From Bdellovibrionales bacterium (lineage in GTDB: Bacteria; Bdellovibrionota; UBA1018; CAIMNF01), in NCBI GenBank assembly GCA_947502835.1, contig CANNBJ010000002.1, positions 62,001 to 126,000 on the forward strand: a DNA stretch of 64,000 bases. Direction: 5' to 3'. Both the position numbers and the translations under genes were made by a program. The notes under the pieces were generated by a model. That model was not told the origin of the DNA. It made no database searches and saw nothing but the letters and a program-made list of their open reading frames with translations. Below, one piece after another: positions 25,878-37,200 of the stretch. The first letter of the stretch is position 1, and each line of letters starts with the position of its first letter.

Positions 25878-28800
25878 TTGGGGGATGGCTTGAAGAGCGG
25901 GTTGCACAACAGATTTTCGGGAAGATCTCGTTTCGAGAAAGCACTTGGGTGCTTGGGCTTGGCCTTTCTTGTTTCCTGCAGCGGCACCGGCTACCAAGGC
26001 GGACGGATTCCGACCAACTTCAAGGGCATCAAAACCATTCGCGCAATTTCACCTGAACAGATCGAAATCACGTGGGATCCGTTTCCGGGCGCCATTGACT
26101 ACAAACTCTATACCCCGACATCGAACAATGCGGTTGGGACTGTTCCGGGGGGTGTCGCCACCTATCGGTTCAATCCATCGGCCCTGCGAATCCCGGGGGG
26201 CGAATCGGGGTACACCTTCAGTGTGACTGTGACCAACCCCTTGACCCGGAATGAGGAAGGTGATCGATCCGCATATCAATCCGTCTCCCTGCTTCCGCGT
26301 TTCAAATTCCTGAAACCCTCGACCACTCTCACTGCGATTCCAAATCAATCAAGCCTCAGGCTCACGTGGGAAGCCTATCCTGCGGTCACCTACAATATCT
26401 ATTATTCCGAGCGCTCCGCGAACGGGGAAATGCTGACCTATCCCTCGAACCGGCTCCCTTCCTCACCGAACGGAGGAACCTACACAGGCACAGGTGAAGC
26501 TACAATTCAGGGCCTCCTGCAGGGCAGGGACTATTGCGTGTTTGTCACTGCGAACTATCCCGACAATACCATGGACGCTCCCAACGGAGACAAATGGACA
26601 GCGCCCTTGGACAATCTGATTACCGGCCCAGGCAACTCGTTTCCCGGTAGCGTGGTTGCCGGATCTCAAATTTGTCAAAGAACGTTTGCAAATGAAGCAT
26701 TCGGACAAGTAGTCACAGACTCACGTGTCTATTCCCTGAAGGCCCATCCCAATAATGATCCGACTTTTGTCGCGCTCGCAAAGGGGGATGCGCCCCTTTC
26801 CTCCGAAGATGATGGTGATAATGCAATTCCTGCGAATGCGATATCGGCAAGGCTGACTGTTTATCGTGTGGACCAGACCACAGGGACTGGGATTGTGGTG
26901 GGCACAAGCATCGGATCCGGAAAGATCAAGCCAATTGCACCGATTCCACCAGGGCGTTACAAGTTCTTCGCGATCCTCGAGGAAATGAAACCGAATCAAG
27001 GCTCGACTCCGCCAGCACAAGCTCGAAAAGACCTCGTGATCGGTACCGGCGGTACGGGTGCCGAGTCGGATTCCTGGGTTTACATCCGGGGAGCACGAGC
27101 ATCCCCAGTCGATCCGGGAGTGTATCCGGATCATCAACAAGGAGGGGCAGGCTCGCTTCGAATCGGGCAAAGTGTCGCCATGGGTGACTTCAATTGTGAT
27201 GGCAAAAGCGATCTGGCCGTCGGAATGCCCGATGTCATCGAGGTTCCTGCAGGAAGCAACCCTCCAAGGCCCGCTAAACTGGGTCGCGTCGTGGTCTACT
27301 ACGATGTTTCCCAGGCTCCGGACGCAAGAGTAAACCCCACTCGAGTCCAAACAATACGATTCGACACCACCCAAGTCTCAACGATTGCGCGTGATCTCCA
27401 GCTGGGAACAAAATTACAAGTGGGCAACTTCAATGGTGACAATCAAGCCAGAAGCCTCGCGCCTCCCGGGGAATCCGGTCTGAAAGAAAAATTCGCTTGT
27501 GATGATCTTGTCATCGGATCCGGTGCCGGACTTGTTTTTGTCCTTTATGGAAGACGTGACAATGCGATGGGGGCTGGAATTCCAGGGGGATTGATCTACA
27601 ACGGGCCGAACTCCTATTCCGTGAATCCCTCAGCTCCGCCCTGCCAGGCAAACAATCAGTCCTGTGCCGGTCCAAGCATGTACAAATACGAAACGGTTGG
27701 ATCCGGATACCTCAAACTTGGGTCGGCTTTCACCGTCGGGGACTTTGATGGGGACGGCTATCATGACCTTGCGGCAAGTTCGACGCCAACATCCGGAATC
27801 TGGGTTCTCCGCGGGGGCGAAACCGGTCTGAATCTGCCAAAGAAGTATGACAGTGATCCTTTGGTCGCGACAAACCTTGAAGTGTTGAACCCCTACGAAA
27901 TCTCGTGTGAAAGCTGCTTGCCCTACATTCCTGCAAAATCATCCCATTTTTATCAGCCGCCCACCGGCCCCGCTTTCGGCCCTGCAGCTTCGGACGGATG
28001 GGCGAACGGCGGTGAATTCGGAATCTCTCTCGGAGTTTACCGGAATGCCTACTATGATCAGGAAACCAAACGAATGCGGGATGTGCTGCTGGTCGGTAAC
28101 TCCATGCACTCCCTGAGTGGAGGTCGAAAAGGCCGTGTCTTCGGGTGCATCCCGAAAACCGACCCGGATGCGAATGCGAGTTTTTCAACAGAGCCCTCGG
28201 TCGGCCTCCAGTGGGACTGCAATCACTTCATTGATCCTCCCCTGCAGTTTCAAACCCAGAGCACGCAAAACGTCAGCTCTCTTGCGACATCCAGCGTTGG
28301 AACCGCTCAGAGCTTCGGATGGGCGATCGCAGGATTTGAAAACCCCTTGCGCTATTCCGCGGGCGACCTGACTGAGCAGAGCGTATCACTTGCTGATCCC
28401 ACTTCAATGCGTTGCAGGCTCGTGAACGGAGGAAGCACCGTACCAGCTCCTCTTGGATTCGCAAACTGCCCGAATCAGATTGGCACGGCTCCTCTTGGCA
28501 ATAAGCTCGGGTTTCCGGGTGGATTTGCGGTATCATCCATGCGCTCGAACTCCGTATTCATGTATTTCGGTGTGAACTCTCCACCCGGCGTTTCGGGTGG
28601 AACTCGGGACGAATTTGGAGCTGCTAGAAACCAGGATCTCCTGAATCGCATTTTCGCGACTCCGACCGGGTTAGCAGGTGATCCCGTGGTCGCAATTGAG
28701 CAGGTCCCCTGTACCGTGTCTGGATCCACGGAAAGCTGCAGAGTCCAACTCATCAGACAAAATAGTCCGAGCGGTTATTTCGGCTATAATCTTGCTGCAA

Positions 28801-31259
28801 TTCTCGCAAGCAACATCTCGGATCTGGATGACAAGCCCAGGGGTTCGATTCTTGCGGTTTCAGCTCCATACAAAGCATTGTCCCAAGGCAGCATCACTTA
28901 TTCAGACGTTGGCCAAGTGCTGTTGATCTCCCAAGACACCGTGAACTCCACGTCACCGATTCTTATGAACGGGGTGAGACGGTTTGCGCGGGGTCTCCTG
29001 AGTTCGGGCGCGACACTGGACTACGATCGCTCCAACAGCGCTGATCCGAACACGGTGGTTCCCGGTGCCCGCTTCGGCATGGGAGGGATTGCCGGCGGTT
29101 CGATTGAGGCGGGAAATGGAGACGCCTACAACACCTACACCGATATCGTCGTGGGAGCACCGGGACACAAGCGCGCAGTCACTGTGAATGGCGTCTTTAA
29201 ATTGGTGAATGATAACGGTTCTGCGATGATGTATTTCTCCAACGGAACTTCGTTTCTGAATCGAAGGATTGCGGATTCAACCTCTCCATCCCCCTGGCAT
29301 TCGATTGATCAGGTGTATGAGGGAAATACTCCCGTGGGACAAGAATCCGACCTTAAGTTCAATCAAGCCGTTTCCATCGGGGATGTGGACCTTGATGGCA
29401 TCGATGACATTGTAACCCGGGTTTCAAGCGGCGGCTCGAAGAACCTGTCCCGCATCTACTACGGAGCCTCCTGTTCGAATCCGGCAACTTCTTCTTGCCA
29501 GGGACAATTCAAGAAAAACAACGATGGAAGCCTCAAATCCAGCGAGTTTCGGGTCTCGGGTGATGATTCGGCAGGCATCCGCTTCATTCCCGTGGGTCGA
29601 GTCGGGAATAGCACAAGAAACGCATTCTTCATTACCGGCGAAAGAGCATCTTACCTCTACTTCACGGATGTGAATAGCGGGATCGCCCTTGGCGATCCGA
29701 GCGTAAACGGACTTCCACGCAGGTTCTCAAGACCCTTGGTCACGAACACGAATTATTCTTATCTCGATTTTTCGGATAGCAGGTTTCTGAATGCGGACGG
29801 CGCATCCATCAGCCAGAGCCTCAGATCCCTGAACCCGTTTGCAAGTGGTGACTTCAATGGGGATGGCTACATGGATTTCGCATTCGGGCAGGACTCGAGT
29901 GCTGCAATCGAGGATACGCGTTCTCAAGCGACCTGCCCCCTCATTTCCGGTGAGCCTATTTGTTTTGCCGGTAATTCTGTCGGAAATGGCAGGGTGTTTG
30001 TTTGGTACGGAGGATCAGGCAACGGTCCAAGTGTTCAGCCGGATGCGCTCTCGGGCTACCCCTTGGTCACGGAATATTCCGGCTTGAGCGGAAGCGGCGA
30101 CAAGTTCGGAATCGCCACTCTCTCAAGCGTTTCAGGTCAAACATCGGAGTCTCCTTGCCTCCCGACCGGAGGTCTGACCTGCAAACGAATCCAGGTGATC
30201 GCCGAATCGGATACATCAGTTTTCGGGCAGAGTCTCGCGTCCATTCCCTTGGGAATGTGCGGACCAAACCCGGCCTCCGCTCTTGCAGTCAGTGCAAAAA
30301 GCTCGAACGGAGGGAATTCAAGAATTTTTGTGTACCTCCCCAAGTGTCTTCAGAATCCGGGCACGGACTTCTCCGGCCTGATCGCGACTGGCCTCTCCAT
30401 CAAATCCGAAGTGGAACTTTCAAGCTTCGAAAATTCCTCAGGACTCGGCTCTAGCATGGTTGGCACCGGCATGTCAGGTCCAGGGAAGATCATGAAACCA
30501 CCCTCGACTCCATCAGCATCTGGAGCTCTGCTCGGGCATCTGATCGCGGCTGATTCAAGTCTCGGGAATTTACTTGTGCTCCCCTTGATCAGAACCAGTA
30601 CTGGCACCATCGGATTCGAGCCGTTGCCGGGTTCCCTCACTGCATTCAACCCGTCTCTTGATTTTTTCCGATTCGGTGGAAGGGTCAATTCATACAATAA
30701 CACCACCCTGTTGAATCCTCTCAGCCCGACCGAAGCTGGTTTCGGCACGACCATTGCAGCCCTCGGGGATCTCAATGCCGATGGGTATGCGGACATCGGG
30801 ATCAATCTTGCAAGCATCCATCGGAAAGAGACCTCCTCGACCTATAATTATCAGGGGGGAATCATGGTGGTTTTCGGAGGGGAGAAAGGGCTCCAAACCC
30901 ATCGGGAATCAAGCAATCTCCTGATGACCCCGAAGAAGGAATCCGAGGCGCCGTGCTACTCGGTGAAACGTTCAACCTCGGCCATGCCGATAAGCGTATG
31001 CGACCCTCAGGTGATTTTTGCACCACAACCGGTCCTCACGAACTCGATTGGCCAAGGTGCCTATGAATTCATGTACCTGAACCCCTACTCTCAAATGTCG
31101 ACTGGGGCCAATTCCCAAACCGGTGCTTGCTCTGTGAATAATTCCAGGAACGAGTGCCTCGGATCGTTTGTCTTTGGTGTCCCCGGGAGGGACAGCCCCC
31201 CCACCAACAGCAATTTGAGTCGCATCCTGCAAGGAGGAGTGTTTTATGTTCAGCCATAA
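25878..31259 (+). CDS. Giant FG-GAP repeat lipoprotein 1
   Basis: About 1790 residues. A lipoprotein signal (LGCLGLAFLVSC with the acylated Cys near residue 34) is followed by GGRIPTNFKGIK and two fibronectin-III-like parts (about 45-270). From about 430 on there are FG-GAP/VCBS-type calcium loops: GDFNCDGKSDLAVG near 434, GNFNGD near 514, GDFDGDGYHDLAA near 620, GDVDLDGIDDIV near 1168, GDFNGDGYMDFAFG near 1323 and GDLNADGYADIGI near 1630, consistent with an integrin-alpha-like beta-propeller. Start codons available are TTG (25878, 25890, 25899); 25890 fits the GGGGG upstream. Surface adhesion or scaffold is inferred. The end overlaps the next giant gene. Confidence 0.85.
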   Translation: MGDGLKSGLHNRFSGRSRFEKALGCLGLAFLVSCSGTGYQGGRIPTNFKGIKTIRAISPEQIEITWDPFPGAIDYKLYTPTSNNAVGTVPGGVATYRFNPSALRIPGGESGYTFSVTVTNPLTRNEEGDRSAYQSVSLLPRFKFLKPSTTLTAIPNQSSLRLTWEAYPAVTYNIYYSERSANGEMLTYPSNRLPSSPNGGTYTGTGEATIQGLLQGRDYCVFVTANYPDNTMDAPNGDKWTAPLDNLITGPGNSFPGSVVAGSQICQRTFANEAFGQVVTDSRVYSLKAHPNNDPTFVALAKGDAPLSSEDDGDNAIPANAISARLTVYRVDQTTGTGIVVGTSIGSGKIKPIAPIPPGRYKFFAILEEMKPNQGSTPPAQARKDLVIGTGGTGAESDSWVYIRGARASPVDPGVYPDHQQGGAGSLRIGQSVAMGDFNCDGKSDLAVGMPDVIEVPAGSNPPRPAKLGRVVVYYDVSQAPDARVNPTRVQTIRFDTTQVSTIARDLQLGTKLQVGNFNGDNQARSLAPPGESGLKEKFACDDLVIGSGAGLVFVLYGRRDNAMGAGIPGGLIYNGPNSYSVNPSAPPCQANNQSCAGPSMYKYETVGSGYLKLGSAFTVGDFDGDGYHDLAASSTPTSGIWVLRGGETGLNLPKKYDSDPLVATNLEVLNPYEISCESCLPYIPAKSSHFYQPPTGPAFGPAASDGWANGGEFGISLGVYRNAYYDQETKRMRDVLLVGNSMHSLSGGRKGRVFGCIPKTDPDANASFSTEPSVGLQWDCNHFIDPPLQFQTQSTQNVSSLATSSVGTAQSFGWAIAGFENPLRYSAGDLTEQSVSLADPTSMRCRLVNGGSTVPAPLGFANCPNQIGTAPLGNKLGFPGGFAVSSMRSNSVFMYFGVNSPPGVSGGTRDEFGAARNQDLLNRIFATPTGLAGDPVVAIEQVPCTVSGSTESCRVQLIRQNSPSGYFGYNLAAILASNISDLDDKPRGSILAVSAPYKALSQGSITYSDVGQVLLISQDTVNSTSPILMNGVRRFARGLLSSGATLDYDRSNSADPNTVVPGARFGMGGIAGGSIEAGNGDAYNTYTDIVVGAPGHKRAVTVNGVFKLVNDNGSAMMYFSNGTSFLNRRIADSTSPSPWHSIDQVYEGNTPVGQESDLKFNQAVSIGDVDLDGIDDIVTRVSSGGSKNLSRIYYGASCSNPATSSCQGQFKKNNDGSLKSSEFRVSGDDSAGIRFIPVGRVGNSTRNAFFITGERASYLYFTDVNSGIALGDPSVNGLPRRFSRPLVTNTNYSYLDFSDSRFLNADGASISQSLRSLNPFASGDFNGDGYMDFAFGQDSSAAIEDTRSQATCPLISGEPICFAGNSVGNGRVFVWYGGSGNGPSVQPDALSGYPLVTEYSGLSGSGDKFGIATLSSVSGQTSESPCLPTGGLTCKRIQVIAESDTSVFGQSLASIPLGMCGPNPASALAVSAKSSNGGNSRIFVYLPKCLQNPGTDFSGLIATGLSIKSEVELSSFENSSGLGSSMVGTGMSGPGKIMKPPSTPSASGALLGHLIAADSSLGNLLVLPLIRTSTGTIGFEPLPGSLTAFNPSLDFFRFGGRVNSYNNTTLLNPLSPTEAGFGTTIAALGDLNADGYADIGINLASIHRKETSSTYNYQGGIMVVFGGEKGLQTHRESSNLLMTPKKESEAPCYSVKRSTSAMPISVCDPQVIFAPQPVLTNSIGQGAYEFMYLNPYSQMSTGANSQTGACSVNNSRNECLGSFVFGVPGRDSPPTNSNLSRILQGGVFYVQP

Positions 31260-34200
31260 AGTTGTTTCACTCCAAAGCATACTATATTCTTTCATCGCGT
31301 TTCTACTCGTCTCCTGTTCTTCGGATGGTCTGCTCGGCGGAAAAATTACGGCAACATTTTCAGGGATCAAATCGGTGCAGGTTACGGGACCCGAGAGCGT
31401 CCTCATTGATTTCGTCACCGACCGTCGCTGCACGAGCTATCAGATTCTAAAGCTTCCCGAGCTCACTCCGGTTCAGACGGCTACGCTTCCACCAGTGAAA
31501 CTGAAGGGTCAAAGCCAAGGAATCTCCCCCTCGCAAAATTACAATTTCGCGGTTTCTTGTGTCCAGGGATCCGAGTCGATCGGCCTGGACAAGAGCCTTT
31601 CCGCCACCACTTGGAACCATTTTGACGGAAGATTGAATCCGACGGTGGACCAGCCTGATGGAAGCTTCGAGGTTTCCTGGAATTATTTTTCCGATCCATT
31701 GATCAAGTACAACGTTTATGCCCGTGAATTGTCGGCAAACACGGGGAATTCTTCAAGCCTTGGCACGCTTCTGACAGGATGTGTGGTCCGTGCGGGGACC
31801 AACAAAGTCACCATCGGGTCTCCGGACTGCCCGATCGCAGGGAGCGCTTTGAAGGCCGGTTCAATTTACGAGTTTCGGGTTGTTGCCGTCTATCCTGATG
31901 AGACCGATTCCCGCCCCCATCATTTGATGGTGGCCCCGGAATACGCTGTAATCAGGCCGATTTCCTCCAATTTTGATCTTCCGAATTGCACCCTGAGTCC
32001 ACTGGGCCTGGGAGCGGATCAGAACAGCGCCATTCTCACCCTTCGTTGTTCTCCGCCCATCAGTGCAAGTACGGGCTGCCCTCTGAATTACTTGTCCGTT
32101 CTCGCAAGGCAAGACGGTAGAGTTGTCTCACAAGGAAGTGTTTCCATGAATTCGGACGGCTCAACGATCCTTGAAATCACCCCACTCACAGACCAAAGCG
32201 GTACAGGGAACGATCGAATCGTCAAGGATCTACAACTTGAGTACACCTGCACCTCCAGCGGATCTCCCCAGCGCTCCACCGTTCGCATCGACTCCAACCA
32301 ACCCGCATTGAAGTATCGTAGCCTTACACGAAAATACGAATATGCCCCGGAGCAATCTTATCAAAGGAATCCGGCTTCCGGAGACACGAGCATTGTCGCT
32401 CCGAGTGCCCTCGGAAATGCCGTTGCGGTCGGGGACTTCAACTGCAACGGGAAGCCCGATCTTGCCTTGGGACTTCCGCGAATCACATACAATCTCGCCC
32501 CCTATTTCAACCAAACCCCCGAATCGGGCGCAGTGAAGATTTACTATGACTACGCAAGCGAGCAGGACTCTGGTCAAACCTTGCCTGTGAGCTCTGCAAG
32601 TGTTTCCATACTTTCATTCAAGGACCTGAATCAGGGCGCCCGTTTCGGCGCATCCCTCGCCGCCGGAAACTTGAATCGTGATGTGAGCCGTGGTCCCGGC
32701 GGTCCTCCCGGTACCGACGTCTTCTTTAGCTGCGACGACCTGATCGTGGGCGCACCCAATGACGGTTCGGGGGGCGGTGCGGGTCGAGCGTTCATTTTTT
32801 ATGGTCAACCTGGAGGAATTTCAAACTCGACGAATCAAAACATTTCGGATCTCCGCTCTAATCAGCCTACCTGTAATGGAGATTTCGACAATTCGAGCTG
32901 CACTCCGGTGGCTCTGGTGCCGAATCTGACGACCCACTTCGGAGTGGATCCTTATTTCACCCAGAGCAATGCGGGAAGTAGCACATGGAATCAGAATAAG
33001 AGTTTCTTTGGCTTCAAGGTTTCTTTTGTCGGGGATTTTACGGCGGACGGTTACGGGGATATTGTGGTGACCGACCCGAACTGCTCTTGGGATGGCCCCA
33101 TCAATCGCTCTGTGATTGATGGTTCGACCAACAGGATGCCGGGCGTGGGTTGCGGATACCTTTTCTTTGGCGGTCCTAACGGAGTTCGAAACGATCAGTT
33201 TGTGGGCAATGTTCCGGATTCAACCGTATCCAACCTGCCTGCCGGAATTCCCCAGGACGGTCGCCTCTTGGTGCCCTTCGTGAAATTCTATCCACCCATT
33301 CCGCAGGCAAATATGCATTTTGGCGCAAGTATCTCCTCAGGGGCTGAAATTGATGGTCGACTCCCGGTTCAGATTCCCATGCCCGGACAAGGCCTCATTC
33401 TTGCCTCAGGCAGTGACTTTGTGATCGGTGCTCCCGATTTCGATTATGATGCAGGATTCAGCTCACAAGGCAGCTATCCCAATATCCCCGGATGGAATTC
33501 TCAATTCACTGACTCCGTGGTTTCCCCGGATACTGCTACGGGTGCAAACACGAGGAAATTCACAGCCCCCTTGAACAAGGCATGGGCTCCCTCTGCGGAT
33601 TGGAAGCAAATTCCGATTCCCTCCTCAACCGCATTGAAAAATAGCACCGGGATTGCCTTCGCATATTTCGGCAGACATTCATTCAAGAATTACTTGCTTG
33701 GTCTTGACTCCGTCGATTCGGTTAAATTCCCCTCAGGCGAAGTCTCTTGCACTAGTTGCGCATCCGATCGCATGAAAGGAATGCAGCTCACCAGTCAGCT
33801 TTCCTTGAACATCCGTGACCGCCGAAACGGAAGCCTGAATTGGAGCTCCATGTCAGCGGCCGCTCAAATTCTGAATGACCCACTCCTGAACCCGGTTTCA
33901 AATTTCTTCAATTGTGGTTCAAGAGGAGCCACCAAAACCCCGTTGCAAAGAACGAATTCCTCGGGGTACTACTACGAGCATCTTTCGTGTCTTGCAGGAC
34001 GGAATAATTTTTCCGTGATCTTCCCGGATCTCAAGGACAACGACGCTTCCATTTCACAGTTCGGCTCGGAGGTATCGGTTGCGGGCACGAAAGAAGAAAA
34101 CGCCATCGCGCTATTTAACATTGCAACATCCAATCCATCCAATCTCACGGGAGACTCATTTAAACTCAACGACTCGAGCAATGCCCAGGGAGATCTCAGC

Positions 34201-37200
34201 TCCCGAGTCGTATACAATCCTCAAAACAAGGTTCACTTCAGAATCAAGGGAAGTCCGCTTTGGGAACTGGCTGTTCCCGGGTTCCACTACACTCCAGGAT
34301 CAGGCGAAACATTTGATTCAGTCAGCGGACCCTTCCCGATCAGAAGAGCCCCCATTTTCGAGGAATTGACGTCCACTGTCCCAACGGGATCCGATCTGTC
34401 CATCACCCCCGGTGAATCCATGGAACAAAACGATATCAATCGGGACGGATATGCGGACATCTTGGTCAGTTCCGAACCCGTTGGAAGCTCCTCAGGTTCA
34501 GTCGGCCCGGCAAGAATCTTCACTTATTTTGGAAATTTCGCCGGGGACTTTTCGAGTACCGTAAACTACCCGCCGGCCGAATCCCGATTCCACTCCAACG
34601 CCTCGTGCAGCGTTACAGTCGATTCGACCAATGTAAACACACAGACTGTGCTTTCGACGGGAAGTATTTCAAACCCCGGTCCTTTTTCTGTATTTGACGG
34701 AAGGAGTCTTTCGGAGCTCAAAGATTCTAATCCACAACAAACCCGGTTCTTCACTCTCAACGCAAGATTTCCCTATACGCGCATTCCGGGCGACAAGGAG
34801 TTTTTTGCAACACTAGATGGTCAAAAAGGTGGTGGATCTCTGGATCTCGGTATTGTGACACGAAGCGGGGCCGTCGGGCAGTCGTGCAAGCCGCAGATGA
34901 TCACCCATTTTTACGGGCCTGCTTCTTCTCTTTCCACCTCCGACTTGGACCGCGACGGCATGAGCGATCTTTTGGTAGGATTTTCCTCCCATGACAGCAA
35001 CCGCGGGTTGGCGAAAGCACATTTGTCCTCCGTGAACTCGGCATCGGGCTTTGCAAAGACGGGTCGGGGAATCGGATCTGGTGCAGAGTTCTCTGGCGAC
35101 CTTCCGTTTTCGAAAATGGGATCCGCCGTGGCCGCAGTCAACTGGCTCTTCAGACCCGTGATCAGCAGCAGCAGCATCAATATTTACGATGAGATCCACA
35201 GGCGAGATGCGTGGGTGGGTGCGAGCGGACGGGATAATGGTGCGGGAGCAATGTTCGATTTCAAGGCCTCCGGGTATTCTCAGTCTAACGTTTCGTCCCA
35301 ACCTGCAGCCGGAACCCCTTTGTTGGACAGCTCGAATACTCCAAACAATCTCAACGCCGAACACTCACGGGTGATCGGTGACGTCAATGGTGATGGAAAA
35401 GAAGACATTCTCACTCCGGTGCTGAGACGAGATTCTCAGGGGAATGTATTTTATGATGCGATCCTGTATTTTGGTTCCGCACTCGGGCCGATCACGAATT
35501 CCTATTGCAAACAACTCATTGGGAGCCTCTCGCTTACCTCGACCGGCGGTGGTTCTGCGCTGTCTCCCTCTCTCTGCCTTGGCACACCAACCCCCCCGGT
35601 CGCCTATCTGAATGGAACGGCGGTACCCCTTCCCCAATATCTGAGCCGGCCGACGGGGGTCGGGACGAGTTGGTCCATCTATGCTTTTCCGGCCGGGGAC
35701 GTGAACAAGGATGGAAACGACGATGTGGTCGCGTTCGATTCCTATGCTGCGACAAGCAAGCTCTACCTGTTTCCTGGTTATGCGGGCGGACTGGATGTTT
35801 CCATCCCGACCAAGGCGGACAACAGCTTGCATGCACAAATCGTGACTGAACAGTCAGGTGTCGGTGGATCTGCCTATGATGCCAATCTAATCTCGAATGC
35901 ATCCATATATCAAAATCTCCCGGTCCGGCACGGAGACTTCAATGGGGACGGCTTTGAGGATCTTGCTGTCGGGAACAGCGGCTCAACCAGTCCAAAAGCA
36001 AAGTTGAATCAGAGTTCCGATAACAAGGGCTGGCTTTGCTCCGCCGCATACCTCGACACATTACAGACAAATGAGTTCACCAAGTATTGCAGAGACGGGG
36101 ACGGGGTACCCGGACACGGGTCTGTGACTGTATTCTACGGCGGACCTTATGGATTCCAGGCGCCCTTGAGTGGCGACTACGGATTGAGTCAAACCCCTCG
36201 GTGTGATCATTTCTATGGAACCTGCACCGAAGGGTTCTCCTCCAAGGTAAAGGGTGTTTACGGGTCTCTGGTTCTCGGGAGCAACAATGCATACTCCTAT
36301 GACTCCGCTGCAGTGACATGCTCGCCCGGAGTCAGCGGTGGTCCGGCAAATTGTGGAGAGAGCGCCACCCGAATCCTGAACCCGCTGTTCTATAATATCG
36401 AGGATTCCTTCCTGAGCATGCAAAGCCTTGGATTCGGCGACTCACTCACCGTGGGTGACTTCAATGCGGACGGAATTGACGACCTTGCCGTGGGGATGTC
36501 TCGGTACTGGATCCCTGACTTCCACAAAACCGCTTTCAAGAACACAGTGGATCCAAACATGCGGAATTTCGGAAACCTCTCCGGCCAATCCACGATTCAA
36601 GATACTGCTTCTAAGGGATCCGTGTTCATCTACTACGGCTCACCCCGGGGGGTTCTGGCACCAAAAGCAAGGGAGATGGTCGCAGACTACGGCTTGGCGA
36701 TCGACTCATCGAAAAATTCTTTGCCAAAGCCCGTATTTGCAGTGTCGCCACCGGTGTGGACCGTAACCGATGCATCAGGAGACGCAACCACCGCACCGAG
36801 GCTCGATCAACATCCGATGGCCGGAAGAAGATATTTTGCCTCGAACCTGGCAAGTGGCGACTTTGATTCAATCAAAATAAACGGAAAAATCGCCTCTGAT
36901 CTCGCCGTAGCATCCGGCAATGGCCAAATTTACATCTACTACGGACCCCTTTGCGCGGCAGATAATGATCCAACGAACTGGTATCAACAAACCTACAAAT
37001 ATCCGAAAGTCGCTCGAACATCCGAGATTGCACTTTCAAGCGGCTCTCAAGCAATTGATATGAATTGCACCGTTCTCAATATGAATACCCTTTCCGCCTC
37101 GCCGACGGATGCGCGAATCTCCGTAAGCAAGCCGATCTTACCGCAGTTAATTGATTTATCGGACACCATCACTCCATCCCATGCACTTGGGACCACCCTT